NCBI GenBank assembly: GCA_046565595.1
Contig: JBKHYG010000007.1
Span: forward strand, 1-25,751
Direction of reading: 5' to 3'
Source: JBKHYG01 sp046565595
GTDB lineage: Bacteria > Actinomycetota > AC-67
DNA length: 25,751 nt
Positions 1 to 7,768 of this stretch are shown here, in pieces. Every line of letters begins with the position of its first letter. Position 1 is the stretch's first letter. The translations under genes were made by a program, and so were the position numbers. The notes under the pieces are model-generated. The model was not told where the DNA came from, searched no databases, and saw nothing but the letters and a program-made list of their open reading frames with translations.

Positions 1-19
1 TACCCTTCCCGCGTTCATG

Positions 20-94
20 GTGGCGTTAGCTCAGCCCGGTTAGAGCACTGGCTTGTGGTGCCAGGGGTCGGGGGTTCAAGTCCCCTACGCCACC
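20..94 (+). tRNA. tRNA-His (anticodon GTG)
   Basis: A full cloverleaf can be folded. The acceptor arms are GTGGCGT at 20-26 and ACGCCAC at 87-93. The anticodon arm CTGGC / TTGTGGT / GCCAG at 48-64 gives anticodon GTG, and the T arm is GGGGG-TTCAAGT-CCCCT. Base 94 is C and base 19 is G, which match the extra G-1:C73 pair that identifies tRNA-His. The 3' CCA is not encoded. Confidence 0.97.
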
Positions 95-126
95 CGAAGC
101 GAGGCCCCCTTGTTGCGGGGGCTTCG
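95..126 (+). terminator. Hairpin between tRNA-His and tRNA-Leu
   Basis: CGAAG at 95-99 pairs with CTTCG at 122-126, and CCCCC at 105-109 pairs with GGGGG at 117-121, leaving a one-sided bulge at 100-104. There is no real T tract behind it (CCTTTGAT), so it could be a processing or spacer hairpin rather than an intrinsic terminator. Confidence 0.35.
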
Positions 127-144
127 GCCTTTGATCGAGCACCC

Positions 145-226
145 GCGAGCGTGGCGGAACAGGCAGACGCGCAGGATTTAGGTTCCTGTGGGGTGACCCG
201 TGGGGGTTCGACTCCCCCCGCTCGCA
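145..226 (+). tRNA. tRNA-Leu (anticodon TAG)
   Basis: Acceptor arms GCGAGCG at 145-151 and CGCTCGC at 219-225 pair perfectly, with discriminator A at 226. The anticodon arm CAGGA / TTTAGGT / TCCTG gives TAG. The long variable arm (TGGGGTGACCCG region) is that of a class II tRNA, as expected for leucine. CCA is not encoded. Confidence 0.97.
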
Positions 227-240
227 CCGTCCCACCCCTT

Positions 241-912
241 GTGTACCTTGGAGTGGTGGATGCCCGTAAGGAACTCAGATCCCAAGCCATCCGGCTGAGA
301 CAACTCGGTTTCTCCTACTCAGAGATCTCTAGGCACCTAGATGTCAACCGATCGACCCTCAGCGGATGGGTTCGCAACCTCGAGCTGTCGAGCGACGCCC
401 GTGAACGCCTGCGCAGGAAAGCTTACCCAGGGACCTCGCGTCCCGAGGTTCGCGCGCGGCACGCACATCGGCGTGCCCAGATCCGGGCGGATGCCGAGGA
501 ACAACTAGCAGCCCTGATCCACGACCCTCTCTTTCCAGCAGGGCTACTCGCCTACTGGAGCGAAGGCAGCAAGACTTGCAACGATGTCCGATTCAGCAAC
601 TCCGACCCCTCGCTCATCAGACTCTTCCTGGCATGGAGCGACCGATACCTGCAACGCCCAGCGTCGCAGGTTCGGTGCACCCTCCACCTGCACTTCGGCC
701 AGGATCCAGACGAAGAGCGACGCTGGTGGCACGACGAGACGGGGATCAGCGAGGACGATTTCCTCAGACCATTCGTGAAACCTCCCGGCACCGGGCACCG
801 TAAGCGGATCCTCGATCACGGGGTTGCCCACATCCGGGTCCAGCGGAGCACAGAGCAGTTCCTCCGCATCCAAGGTTGGACCAACGGATTGAAGAGCCTC
901 TGGGGGATCTAA
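241..912 (+). CDS. HTH protein of an uncharacterised actinobacterial family
   Basis: Function unknown. With a start at GTG 241 the protein has 223 residues. Residues about 12-50 form a helix-turn-helix of the recombinase/Mor type (GFSYSEISRHLDVNRSTLSGW), so DNA binding is likely. A basic linker follows (about 52-85). The second half contains LLAYWSEGSKT at 102-112, SNSDPSLIRLFL, LHLHFG at 148-153 and VKPPGTGHRK at 179-188. I recognise this YWxEGSK / KPPGTGHRK pattern from unannotated HTH proteins. It may be a LAGLIDADG-like fold (WhiA also pairs HTH with that fold), but this is inference and no catalytic motif is certain. GTG 241, 253 and 256 are all possible starts, and none has a well-placed Shine-Dalgarno site. 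It begins 15 bases after tRNA-Leu and may share its transcript. Confidence 0.7.
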   Translation: MYLGVVDARKELRSQAIRLRQLGFSYSEISRHLDVNRSTLSGWVRNLELSSDARERLRRKAYPGTSRPEVRARHAHRRAQIRADAEEQLAALIHDPLFPAGLLAYWSEGSKTCNDVRFSNSDPSLIRLFLAWSDRYLQRPASQVRCTLHLHFGQDPDEERRWWHDETGISEDDFLRPFVKPPGTGHRKRILDHGVAHIRVQRSTEQFLRIQGWTNGLKSLWGI

Positions 913-951
913 GCCCTGAGGGGTACCCACGACTTCGCTATGCTGCCGCGC

Positions 952-1024
952 GGGTCGCTAGCTCAACCGGCAGAGCAGGGGCCTCTTAAGCCCAAGGTTC
1001 GGGGTTCGATTCCCCGGCGACCCA
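952..1024 (+). tRNA. tRNA-Lys (anticodon CTT)
   Basis: Acceptor arms GGGTCGC at 952-958 and GCGACCC at 1017-1023 pair perfectly, with discriminator A at 1024. The anticodon loop CTCTTAA gives anticodon CTT. The T arm is CGGGG-TTCGATT-CCCCG. The 3' CCA is not encoded. Confidence 0.97.
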
Positions 1025-1032
1025 CGGCTAAC

Positions 1033-1061
1033 CAGGGGCCCGGCACTCCGCTGGGCCCCTG
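1033..1061 (+). terminator. Strong hairpin after tRNA-Lys
   Basis: CAGGGGCCC at 1033-1041 is the exact inverse of GGGCCCCTG at 1053-1061, with an 11-base loop. It lies 8 bases after the tRNA and 22 bases before the ABC-F start. No T tract follows, so termination is plausible but not proven by the sequence. Confidence 0.5.
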
Positions 1062-1083
1062 CTGCTATCACGATCTGCCCGCC

Positions 1084-2997
1084 ATGCTCTCCCTGTCCGG
1101 CGTCTCGAAGTCCTATGGACCCAGGACGCTCTTCCAAGACCTCTCGTTGCAGATCTTCGAGGGGGAACGGGTCTGTCTGGTCGGACCGAACGGCGTCGGC
1201 AAAACCACGCTTCTGCGGATCATCACCGGAGAGCTCGCAGCCGACGAAGGCAAGGTCGAGCTGCTGACCGGTCGACGGCTGGGTACCCTCGAGCAGGAGA
1301 CCGACCACCTCCGCGGCATGCGTGTGATCGACGCGGTCACGAGCGCCGCCCCGGCCATGACCGAGGCCGGCGAGAGACTGAAGCAGATCGCACATGAACT
1401 GCCGGACACCTCTCCGGAACTGCGGGACCGACTGCTGGCAGAGCAGGGACGCCTGCAGACGCTGTTCGAAGCCTTGGACGGGTATCGCGTCGAGGCACGC
1501 GCATATCAGATCCTCGACGGGTTGGCGTTCACACCTGAGCAAGCGAACGGTCCGACCGATGATCTGAGCGGCGGCTGGCTGATGCGGGTCGCGCTCGCGC
1601 GTCTGCTGATCGCGGCGCCCGACCTGATGCTGCTGGACGAGCCGACCAACCACCTGGACCTCGAGTCGGTCCGTTGGCTCGAGGCGTACCTTCGCGAGTC
1701 GACCGGCGCGGTCATGGTGATCAGCCACGATCGAGACTTCATGGATGCGATCGCCACGAGGATCATCGAACTGAGCGACCGGAACCTCGAGAGTTACACG
1801 GGCAACTATGCATCCTTCGTGGAGCAGCGGACGCTTCGCATGGCGCAACTCGAGAAAGCAGCGGCACTGCAGGCCAAACGGGTCGAGCAGTTGGAACGAT
1901 TCATAGTGAGGTTCCGCGCCAAGAACACCAAGGCCACGCAGGCCAAGTCGAAGCAGAAGATGCTCGACAAGATGGACCGCATCGAGGCTCCGCATCAGTC
2001 GAGACGCAAGATGGGCTTGCGTTTCCCTCCTCCCCCGCATCACAGCGACATCCCTGTAGCCCTCCAGGAAGCGACCTTCGGTTACGACCCCGCCCGGCCC
2101 ATCTACCGCGAGATCTCGGTCGCTCTCGAGCGAGGGATGAAGGCCGCGCTGGTCGGTCCGAACGGAGCTGGCAAGACGACGCTGCTGAAACTGTTCGCGG
2201 GAGCGCTCGAACCGCAAAGAGGACGCCGGGTCGTTCCCCCCAACAGCCAGGTCGGCTACTTCGCTCAGCATCAGATCGAATCGATGGATCCCAACAACCG
2301 GGTGATCGAAGAGCTTTCGCGCGCGGTTCCATCGAACCTGCAACTGAACCTGCGCGGCCTGCTCGGCCGCTTCCTGTTCAGCGGCGAAGCGATAGACAAG
2401 CCGGTCTCGGTGCTGAGCGGAGGAGAACGCACGCGGCTGGCACTATGCAAACTGCTGGTGAGTCCCTTCAGCGTCCTATGCCTGGATGAGCCGACCAACC
2501 ACCTCGATCTTCAGAGCCGCGACACACTCGAGGAAGCGCTGGAAGAGTACGAGGGAGCTCTGCTTCTGATCACCCACGACCGACACTTGATCCGCAGCGT
2601 CGCGAACACGATCATCGAGGTGAAACCCGGCGGGCAGGTGCGGTTGATCAGAGACGACTACGAGACCTACCTCTCAGAGGTCGCCGAGGATCAGGAACCG
2701 TCATCTAGTGAGGAAGGTCGCCCCTCACCCAGCCAAGACAAGGAACGCAAGCGACGCGAGGCCGAGGAGAGACAGGCTCGATCGGCGATCCGCAAGCAGG
2801 TGAAGTCGGTCGAGAGCGAACTAGAGGCGCTGCGCTTGGAGCGACAGCAGCTCGAAGCATTCCTGGCCGATCCGAGCACCTACGCTCAAGGTGGAGACGC
2901 GGTCGCCGATGCGGTGAAGCGTCACGGCGAACTCGATCAGCAGATCGCTTCGCTCGAGGAGCGGTGGCTGGAACTGGTCGAGCGAGCCGAGGCCTAA
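1084..2997 (+). CDS. ABC-F family ATPase (Uup/EttA-like translation factor)
   Basis: This is a soluble twin-ATPase protein of 637 residues without membrane segments. ABC-F proteins act on ribosomes, rescuing or tuning stalled translation or giving resistance to ribosome-targeting antibiotics. Domain 1 has Walker A GPNGVGKT (about 34-41), signature LSGGW (about 161-165) and Walker B LMLLDEPTNHLDL (about 181-193). The interdomain linker (about 245-310) is charged and helical, as in this family. Domain 2 has GPNGAGKTT (about 358), LSGGERTR (about 444) and LCLDEPTNHLDL (about 465). Residues about 552-635 are a Lys/Arg/Glu-rich coiled coil resembling the Uup C-terminal domain. ATG 1084 starts at the first conserved residues; no good ribosome binding site precedes it, so leaderless initiation is possible. 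Its stop overlaps the stop of the convergent gene at 2994-2997. The exact subfamily is not resolved. Confidence 0.95.
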   Translation: MLSLSGVSKSYGPRTLFQDLSLQIFEGERVCLVGPNGVGKTTLLRIITGELAADEGKVELLTGRRLGTLEQETDHLRGMRVIDAVTSAAPAMTEAGERLKQIAHELPDTSPELRDRLLAEQGRLQTLFEALDGYRVEARAYQILDGLAFTPEQANGPTDDLSGGWLMRVALARLLIAAPDLMLLDEPTNHLDLESVRWLEAYLRESTGAVMVISHDRDFMDAIATRIIELSDRNLESYTGNYASFVEQRTLRMAQLEKAAALQAKRVEQLERFIVRFRAKNTKATQAKSKQKMLDKMDRIEAPHQSRRKMGLRFPPPPHHSDIPVALQEATFGYDPARPIYREISVALERGMKAALVGPNGAGKTTLLKLFAGALEPQRGRRVVPPNSQVGYFAQHQIESMDPNNRVIEELSRAVPSNLQLNLRGLLGRFLFSGEAIDKPVSVLSGGERTRLALCKLLVSPFSVLCLDEPTNHLDLQSRDTLEEALEEYEGALLLITHDRHLIRSVANTIIEVKPGGQVRLIRDDYETYLSEVAEDQEPSSSEEGRPSPSQDKERKRREAEERQARSAIRKQVKSVESELEALRLERQQLEAFLADPSTYAQGGDAVADAVKRHGELDQQIASLEERWLELVERAEA

Positions 2998-3689
2998 CCG
3001 GCCCGACGAACCAGCGCGATCGGGGTCCTCTGTGAGGCCTGCCCCAACGGGTTGTCGCGGAACACCGCTTCGCAGAAGGCGTCGTCTGGCGCATCTTTGG
3101 AGCGTCCGAGGACATCCACGCCAAGGTCGTTCGCGTCGATTATCACGACCGGCAACCCGACCCGATCGGCTATCAGTTGGGCCGCACGATCGGGATCGGC
3201 AGGCCCAAGCGTCGCGTACTCGTTGTAGGGCGGAAGCGTGTAGTCGCATGGGCCGTCCACCGCGCGGGCCTGCGGTCCAGCCACGCGGTAGAAGACCCCT
3301 TTCACTCCGAACGGTTTCGTCAGTGCCGCGGCGGCAGCCGCCAGCAGCATCCGTGGACGGCCGACCTCGCGGAGCGCCAGTTCCATCGTCCAAGGCGATC
3401 CGAGGCCGATCCCAACCGGGGTGCGGGTCACGAAGCGTTGAAGGAAGTTGGCCAACTTCGTCGGAACGATCTGGGCGATCGGGATGGCCCGTCCTTGTGT
3501 GATCGCGACGACACGCTCGCTCATGATCACGACATCGCCGGGCTGACGGATCTCGGCGGTGTACCGGTCGACGATCTCCGCCGCATCGTCGTCAGCCACG
3601 ACCGTATGGGTCTGCACGGGGAGGCGCGAGTAGGTGACGCCACCCACATCGATCGTGAGCGACTTACCCTCGTTGGCCTTCGGTTCCAT
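2994..3689 (-). CDS. Coenzyme F420-0:L-glutamate ligase domain protein (CofE-like)
   Basis: The 231-residue protein resembles the CofE fold, which adds glutamate to F420-0 with GTP. Visible family features are GDVVIMSERVVAITQGR (about 51-67), TPVGIGLG, FGVKGVFYRVAG, an acidic DGPCDYTLPPYNEYATLGP stretch and VVIIDANDLGVDVLG. These place it in a CofE-related subfamily seen as a stand-alone protein in actinobacteria and Chloroflexota; its real substrate is not known to me, so it should not be called cofE outright. Start ATG 3689 lies 11 bases after the rdgB stop, so it is the last gene of the mec-to-rdgB operon. Its own stop overlaps that of the convergent ABC-F gene, leaving no room for a terminator between them. 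Confidence 0.8.
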   Translation of the reverse strand: MEPKANEGKSLTIDVGGVTYSRLPVQTHTVVADDDAAEIVDRYTAEIRQPGDVVIMSERVVAITQGRAIPIAQIVPTKLANFLQRFVTRTPVGIGLGSPWTMELALREVGRPRMLLAAAAAALTKPFGVKGVFYRVAGPQARAVDGPCDYTLPPYNEYATLGPADPDRAAQLIADRVGLPVVIIDANDLGVDVLGRSKDAPDDAFCEAVFRDNPLGQASQRTPIALVRRAG

Positions 3690-3700
3690 CGCCGCCGAGC

Positions 3701-4300
3701 CTACGAGCCTTCTGCCGCAGCCAGCGCGCGCACGGCGTCCCCCAACGCTCGGAAAGCCTGTCCACGGTGGCTGATCGCATCCTTCTCGAGCGGCGAGAGT
3801 TCCGCTGCGGTCTTCTCGAGCCCAGAAGGGACGAAGATCGGGTCGTACCCGAAGCCGTTGGTGCCCCGCGGCTCGGTGATCAGACAGCCCTCCAGGACTC
3901 CCTCCTTGACGACCTCTCGTCCATCAGGGGTCGCAAGGACCGCGCAGCAGACATAGCGCACTCCGCGCTCGCCATCTTGGAGGCCTCGCGAAACCTCGAG
4001 CATCTTGGCGAGGTTGCGTTCGTCGGTCGCATCTTCGCCAGCGAACCGAGCCGACCTGACCCCCGGCGCGCCATCCAGAGCCCGAACCTCTATCCCAGAA
4101 TCGTCTGCGAGCGCAGGAGCTCCGGTCAGTTGAACCAATGAGCGAGCCTTCAGCAGGGCGTTATCTGCGTAGGTCTGACCGGTCTCCTCGGGCGGCGCCC
4201 AATCAACCGGTGGCGGATCGATCGTCACCCCCGATCGGCTCATGATCGCGGCCACCTCGCGCAACTTGCCGAGGTTTCCGCTCGCGAGATAGATCTTCAG
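3701..4300 (-). CDS. rdgB: XTP/dITP pyrophosphatase (RdgB/HAM1), probable CTG start
   Basis: It hydrolyses non-canonical purine nucleoside triphosphates (dITP, XTP) to monophosphate and pyrophosphate, keeping them out of DNA and RNA. Core motifs are ALADDSGIEVRALDGAPGVRSARF, FGYDPIF and the closing SHRGQAF. The first in-frame ATG (4264) would remove the conserved N-terminal substrate loop. Reading upstream restores it as LKIYLASGNLGK, and the only plausible initiator in that stretch is CTG at 4298-4300. That CTG overlaps the rph stop as CTGA and has GAGAGAGG about 10 bases upstream. The resulting length is 199 residues, normal for RdgB. Translational coupling to rph is likely. An ATC start or an assembly error are the alternatives. 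Confidence 0.93.
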   Translation of the reverse strand: MKIYLASGNLGKLREVAAIMSRSGVTIDPPPVDWAPPEETGQTYADNALLKARSLVQLTGAPALADDSGIEVRALDGAPGVRSARFAGEDATDERNLAKMLEVSRGLQDGERGVRYVCCAVLATPDGREVVKEGVLEGCLITEPRGTNGFGYDPIFVPSGLEKTAAELSPLEKDAISHRGQAFRALGDAVRALAAAEGS

Positions 4301-5001
4301 ATCCCGACCGCCTCTCTCTGTAGGCGGTGAAGTTGCGAGCAGGCTTCCGAGCCGACCAGGAGCATCTCGTCCAACAGTTCCCGATCGAAGGGTTTGCCTT
4401 CCGCGGTCCCTTGAACCTCGATGAAGCGCCCGTCGTCGGTCATGACTAGGTTCATATCGACCTCTGCGGTCGAATCCTCGGGATAATCCAGGTCGCAGAC
4501 GACCTCGCCTGCGACCACGCCGACGCTGACCGCAGACACCTGTCCGGTCAGTGCAGACGCGAAGCCGATCTTGGTGAAGGCATCGTGCAGCGCGACCCAG
4601 GCGCCGGTGATCGCAGCGGTACGGGTACCGCCGTCAGCGACCACCACATCACAGTCGACCACGATCTCCATCTCGGGGAGCTTCGTCAGGTCGCAGACCG
4701 CTCGAAGTGAGCGGCCGATCAGCCGCTGGATCTCCATCGAGCGGCCCGATTGGCGACCACTCCTGACCTCGCGGCGGGATCGTTCGTTCGTGGCGCTTGG
4801 CAGCATCGCGTACTCGGCGGTCAGCCATCCCTTCTGCTGTCCTCGCATCCATCGGGGGACATCATCGGAGACCGAGACCGCGCAGATCACCTGGGTGTTT
4901 CCGAACGAGACCAGGACCGACCCGGCAGGGCTCGGCTGGAAGCCTCTGGCGAAGGTCACGGTCCGAAGGGACCTAGCGGAACGACCGTTGCTTCGTTGCA
5001 T
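4297..5001 (-). CDS. rph: Ribonuclease PH
   Basis: RNase PH is a phosphorolytic 3'-5' exoribonuclease that trims tRNA precursors. The 234-residue protein covers the usual family length. Family stretches are RTVTFARGF near the start, GSVLVSFGNTQVICAVSV, WLTAEYAMLPSATNERSRRE (ends in the phosphate-site region), GRSMEIQRLIGRSLRAV, DCDVVVADGGTRTAAITGAW and the acidic DLDYPEDSTAEVDMN. Start ATG 4999-5001 overlaps the upstream TGA stop as TGATG and has GAGG 5 bases before it; GTG 5004 is an alternative one codon earlier. It sits between the MBL gene and rdgB, the same order as Rv1339-rphA-Rv1341 in M. tuberculosis. Confidence 0.96.
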   Translation of the reverse strand: MQRSNGRSARSLRTVTFARGFQPSPAGSVLVSFGNTQVICAVSVSDDVPRWMRGQQKGWLTAEYAMLPSATNERSRREVRSGRQSGRSMEIQRLIGRSLRAVCDLTKLPEMEIVVDCDVVVADGGTRTAAITGAWVALHDAFTKIGFASALTGQVSAVSVGVVAGEVVCDLDYPEDSTAEVDMNLVMTDDGRFIEVQGTAEGKPFDRELLDEMLLVGSEACSQLHRLQREAVGI

Positions 5002-5738
5002 CACACCTCTATGTGTTCGAGCTCGAAAGCCAGATCGAGCGGTCCGTCGAATGCTGATGAGGCGGTCTCGCGGACCCTGACGGGATCGTTCACCGACCAG
5101 ACATGGGTAAGGATGAGCCGATCGACGGCCGCCTTCGCGGCAACCTCGGCCGCTTGCGAAGCCAGCAGATGGATCGGTTTGAAGACCTGGGATGGATCGA
5201 CCCAGGATGCCTCACATAGGAACAGGTCCGCGTCACGGGCAGCGGTATCGAGGTCGGGGTGCGGACCGGTGTCACCGGTGTAGGTGAGGACCTTCCCGGC
5301 GCTCTCCATCCGCAGGACGGTGTTCGGAACCGAATGCTGAGCACCGAAACCGCGCACCTTCCAGGGTCCGATCTCGCCCTCGTCTCCCGGGTCGATGGTT
5401 CGCCAATCCAGCAGGCGCCTCCACGCCTCGGCCGAGTCGTCCCCGACCAGATGCGCGAGCCGCTGGCTGACCCCGGTCGGCGAATAGACCGGCACGACCC
5501 GGTCGGTGACATACGAGTTGAAGAAGAACGGGAACAGGTCGGCGCAATGGTCGGCGTGCGCATGGCTGATCCAGACCGCGTCTACCGAGTCGATCGGCCA
5601 GTGCTGCTGGAGCTTGCCAAGCGTCCCGTTCCCCGCATCCACCCACAGCCGGAACCCATCGTGCTCGAGCAGGTAGCCCGAGCAGGCGCCTCCCGCGACC
5701 GGGACGGTCCCATGGCCTCCGAGGATGGTCAATCGCAC
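5001..5738 (-). CDS. MBL-fold phosphodiesterase (Rv1339-like)
   Basis: This is a metallo-beta-lactamase-fold hydrolase of 245 residues. The zinc motif HAHADH is at 59-64. Further ligands are probably H in FGAQHSVPN, D in TYTGDTGPH and H in ILTHVW near the C-terminus. The overall sequence resembles RNase Z / class II phosphodiesterase-like proteins. Position suggests the role: in M. tuberculosis the gene in the same slot between murI and rphA is Rv1339, reported as an atypical class II cAMP phosphodiesterase. A cAMP-degrading role is therefore a reasonable transfer, not something the sequence proves. The start is GTG 5738, two bases after the murI stop, with only a weak AGGG before it. Its stop overlaps the rph start. 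Confidence 0.88.
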   Translation of the reverse strand: MRLTILGGHGTVPVAGGACSGYLLEHDGFRLWVDAGNGTLGKLQQHWPIDSVDAVWISHAHADHCADLFPFFFNSYVTDRVVPVYSPTGVSQRLAHLVGDDSAEAWRRLLDWRTIDPGDEGEIGPWKVRGFGAQHSVPNTVLRMESAGKVLTYTGDTGPHPDLDTAARDADLFLCEASWVDPSQVFKPIHLLASQAAEVAAKAAVDRLILTHVWSVNDPVRVRETASSAFDGPLDLAFELEHIEV

Positions 5739-5752
5739 GCTAGGACCCTAGC
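5739..5752. repeat. Near-palindrome at the murI / MBL junction
   Basis: GCTAGG at 5739-5744 and CCTAGC at 5747-5752 are inverse complements around a two-base centre. The element contains the murI stop and ends just before the MBL GTG start. It is too short for a terminator; it may be coincidental. Confidence 0.35.
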
Positions 5753-6555
5753 GAGCCGGCGGCGCGTGCTTCGACCTTGGTGATCTCGGGACCGAGGAAC
5801 CGCTGACCCAGCGACTCGAAGAGACTCCCGTCGCCGGAGGCGAGGAAGCGATGCTCTGGAGGCGTGCCACGCGGCCGATGCAAGTCCTTACGAGTGAGCG
5901 TCGCGAACACATCGATAGCCGCTTCCTTGTCGCTCTCGATCAGGACGACGTCGCGACCGACGACGAACTGCAGTGCCGGACGCAGCAACGGGTAGTGGGT
6001 ACAGCCGAGGATGATCGTGTCAACCTTCGCTTCGAGCAGAGGCTGCAGGTACCCGCGCGCAACCTCGATCAGTTCATCTCCGGTGGTCTCTCCCCGTTCG
6101 ACGAATTCGACGAACCTGGGGCAGGCCGCGCTCTCGACCGTGAGGGATTCAGAGACCGCCGCCAACGCCCGATCGTAAGCCTGGCTGCTGACGGTCAGTT
6201 CGGTTCCGATCACGCCGACGCGGCCCGAGCGGGTCGCCGCTGCTGCCGCGCGCACCGCCGGCTCGATCACCTCGATGATCGGAACATCGGGATAGCTAGA
6301 TCGCACATGATCCATCCCGGAAGCCGACGCAGAGTTACACGCGGCCACGATCATCTTCGCACCCTCAGCAACCAACAGTTCGCAGTTCTCCGAGGAGAAT
6401 CGTCGAACCTCTTCCCGGTCGCGAGGCCCGTAAGGGCCGCGAGCGGTATCTCCGAAATAGACGATGGATTCGTTCGGTAGTGCGTCGATCAGCGCACGCG
6501 CGACGGTGAGACCTCCGACGCCGGAATCGAAGACCCCGATCGGTCTCGGGTCCAT
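5740..6555 (-). CDS. murI: Glutamate racemase
   Basis: MurI converts L-glutamate to D-glutamate for peptidoglycan, in the cytoplasm and without a cofactor. The 271-residue protein has the N-terminal FDSGVGGLTV (D10, S11), the first catalytic cysteine in VAACNSASA (C73) and the second in ILGCTHYPLL (C185). GDTARGPYG at 35-43 is also typical. Start ATG 6553-6555 overlaps the cysM stop as TGATG; the reading frame stays open upstream inside cysM, but the conserved sequence starts here. The stop TAG at 5740-5742 lies inside the near-palindrome at 5739-5752. Confidence 0.96.
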   Translation of the reverse strand: MDPRPIGVFDSGVGGLTVARALIDALPNESIVYFGDTARGPYGPRDREEVRRFSSENCELLVAEGAKMIVAACNSASASGMDHVRSSYPDVPIIEVIEPAVRAAAAATRSGRVGVIGTELTVSSQAYDRALAAVSESLTVESAACPRFVEFVERGETTGDELIEVARGYLQPLLEAKVDTIILGCTHYPLLRPALQFVVGRDVVLIESDKEAAIDVFATLTRKDLHRPRGTPPEHRFLASGDGSLFESLGQRFLGPEITKVEARAAGSLGS

Positions 6556-7493
6556 CAGGCCCAGACCTGACCTTCGAGCGTCGAGATCGCTTCCTCTTCG
6601 CTGAGCGTGTATGCGCCGGTGGACAGGTACTTCCATCCGCCGTCTGGCAACAGGACCACGATCGTGCCCTGCTGCATCTCGTCCCGGACCTTGCAGGCCA
6701 CATGTAGTGCCGCGCCGCACGAGATCCCAGCGAAGATGCCTTCCTGCTGGACCAACTCGCGGGTGCGCTTCAATGCGTTGGCTGTGCCGACCTTGATGCG
6801 CCTGTCCAGCAGCGAGGTGTCGATGATCTCGGGGATGAAGCCTTCTTCGAGGTTGCGCAATCCATAGACGAGTTCGCCGTACTCGGGCTCCGCCGCGATC
6901 ACCTGGATCTCCGGATCGTGTTCCTTCAAGCGTCGCCCGACACCCATGAGGGTTCCGCCGGTACCCAACCCCGCGACGAAGGTCGTGATCTCTGGACAGT
7001 CGGCCAAGATCTCGGCGCCGGTGCCCTCGTAGTGAGCCAGAGGGTTCGCGGGATTCCCGTACTGGTAGAGCATGACCAGTGACGGATCGGCTTCGGCCAT
7101 CTCTTTGGCCTTGGCGACCGCTCCGTTAGAGCCGAGGTTGGGGGGTGAGCCGACGATCTTGGTGCCGAACATCTGCAGGAGGTCTACGCGTTCCTGGCTC
7201 ACATTCTCTGGCATGACCGCGACGAGCTTGTAGCCCTTGCGGCGACAGATCGCCGACAGCGCGATCCCGGTGTTGCCGCTCGTGGGTTCGAGGATCGTCA
7301 TCCCTGGCGAGAGTCGCCCTTCGGCTTCGGCGACCTGGATCATCTTCAGGGCGATCCGGTCCTTCATCGAGCCGGTCGGGTTGTGGCCCTCCAACTTGGC
7401 GTACAGCGTGACCCCTTGGGTCGAGAAGGATGGGAGACCCACCAGGGGCGTGTTCCCGATCGCACCGAGGATGTCGTCGTACTTCACGCTCAC
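6555..7493 (-). CDS. cysM: O-phosphoserine sulfhydrylase-type cysteine synthase
   Basis: This is a PLP enzyme of the cysteine synthase family, 312 residues. PLP lysine K44 sits in GSMKDR, the phosphate/substrate loop is TSGNTGIAL, and GLGTGGTLMGVGR is the glycine-rich PLP-phosphate loop. Location directly after a CysO carrier and its JAMM protease matches the M. tuberculosis CysM system, in which O-phosphoserine reacts with CysO thiocarboxylate to form a CysO-cysteine adduct. That substrate preference is inferred from context. The start is GTG 7493, overlapping the cysO stop as GTGA, with an AGG-rich site inside the cysO end. The stop overlaps the murI start. In M. tuberculosis a rhomboid gene follows here; it is absent. 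Confidence 0.94.
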   Translation of the reverse strand: MSVKYDDILGAIGNTPLVGLPSFSTQGVTLYAKLEGHNPTGSMKDRIALKMIQVAEAEGRLSPGMTILEPTSGNTGIALSAICRRKGYKLVAVMPENVSQERVDLLQMFGTKIVGSPPNLGSNGAVAKAKEMAEADPSLVMLYQYGNPANPLAHYEGTGAEILADCPEITTFVAGLGTGGTLMGVGRRLKEHDPEIQVIAAEPEYGELVYGLRNLEEGFIPEIIDTSLLDRRIKVGTANALKRTRELVQQEGIFAGISCGAALHVACKVRDEMQQGTIVVLLPDGGWKYLSTGAYTLSEEEAISTLEGQVWA

Positions 7494-7768
7494 CTTCCGC
7501 CGGCTACGGCGGGGAGGATGCTCAAGGTGTCTCCGTCCTTGACGGGTGTCTCCAGAGACTGCAGGTAGCGCACATCCTCGTCGTTCAGGTACATGTTGAT
7601 GAAGCGGGCCAGTTCGCCAGAGTCATCCAACACGGCATCTCGCAAGCCGGGATGTTTCGCGTCCAGATCCTTCAAGACCTCGGCGATGGTCGCGCCTTCG
7701 CCACCAACGGCTCGTTCGCCGCCGGTGTGTTTACGCAGGACGGTGGGGACGCGTACTTCGATACTCAT
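7490..7768 (-). CDS. cysO: Ubiquitin-like sulfur carrier CysO, ends in Gly-Gly-Arg
   Basis: CysO is a ThiS/MoaD-type small carrier that holds sulfur as a C-terminal thiocarboxylate for cysteine synthesis. The 92-residue protein has the beta-grasp pattern: RVPTVLRKHTGG, then TIAEVLKDLDAKHPGLRDAVLDD, ARFINMYLNDEDVRYL and DTLSILPAVAGG. The expected C-terminus is Gly-Gly, but here the codons are GGC GGA AGG TGA, giving G90-G91-R92. The extra arginine should block adenylation unless removed. The upstream gene encodes a JAMM protease that could do this. Start ATG 7766-7768 overlaps the mec stop as ATGA; the stop overlaps cysM. Confidence 0.93.
   Translation of the reverse strand: MSIEVRVPTVLRKHTGGERAVGGEGATIAEVLKDLDAKHPGLRDAVLDDSGELARFINMYLNDEDVRYLQSLETPVKDGDTLSILPAVAGGR

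Noticed and set aside
20..1024. tRNA cluster as a mobile-element attachment site
   Set aside because: No integrase, no repeated tRNA 3' end and no phage or plasmid genes in the window.
958..2343. 461-residue open frame on the minus strand
   Set aside because: It lies wholly antisense to the tRNA-Lys and ABC-F genes; the composition is Arg/Gln-rich shadow sequence without motifs, while the plus strand has complete ABC motifs.
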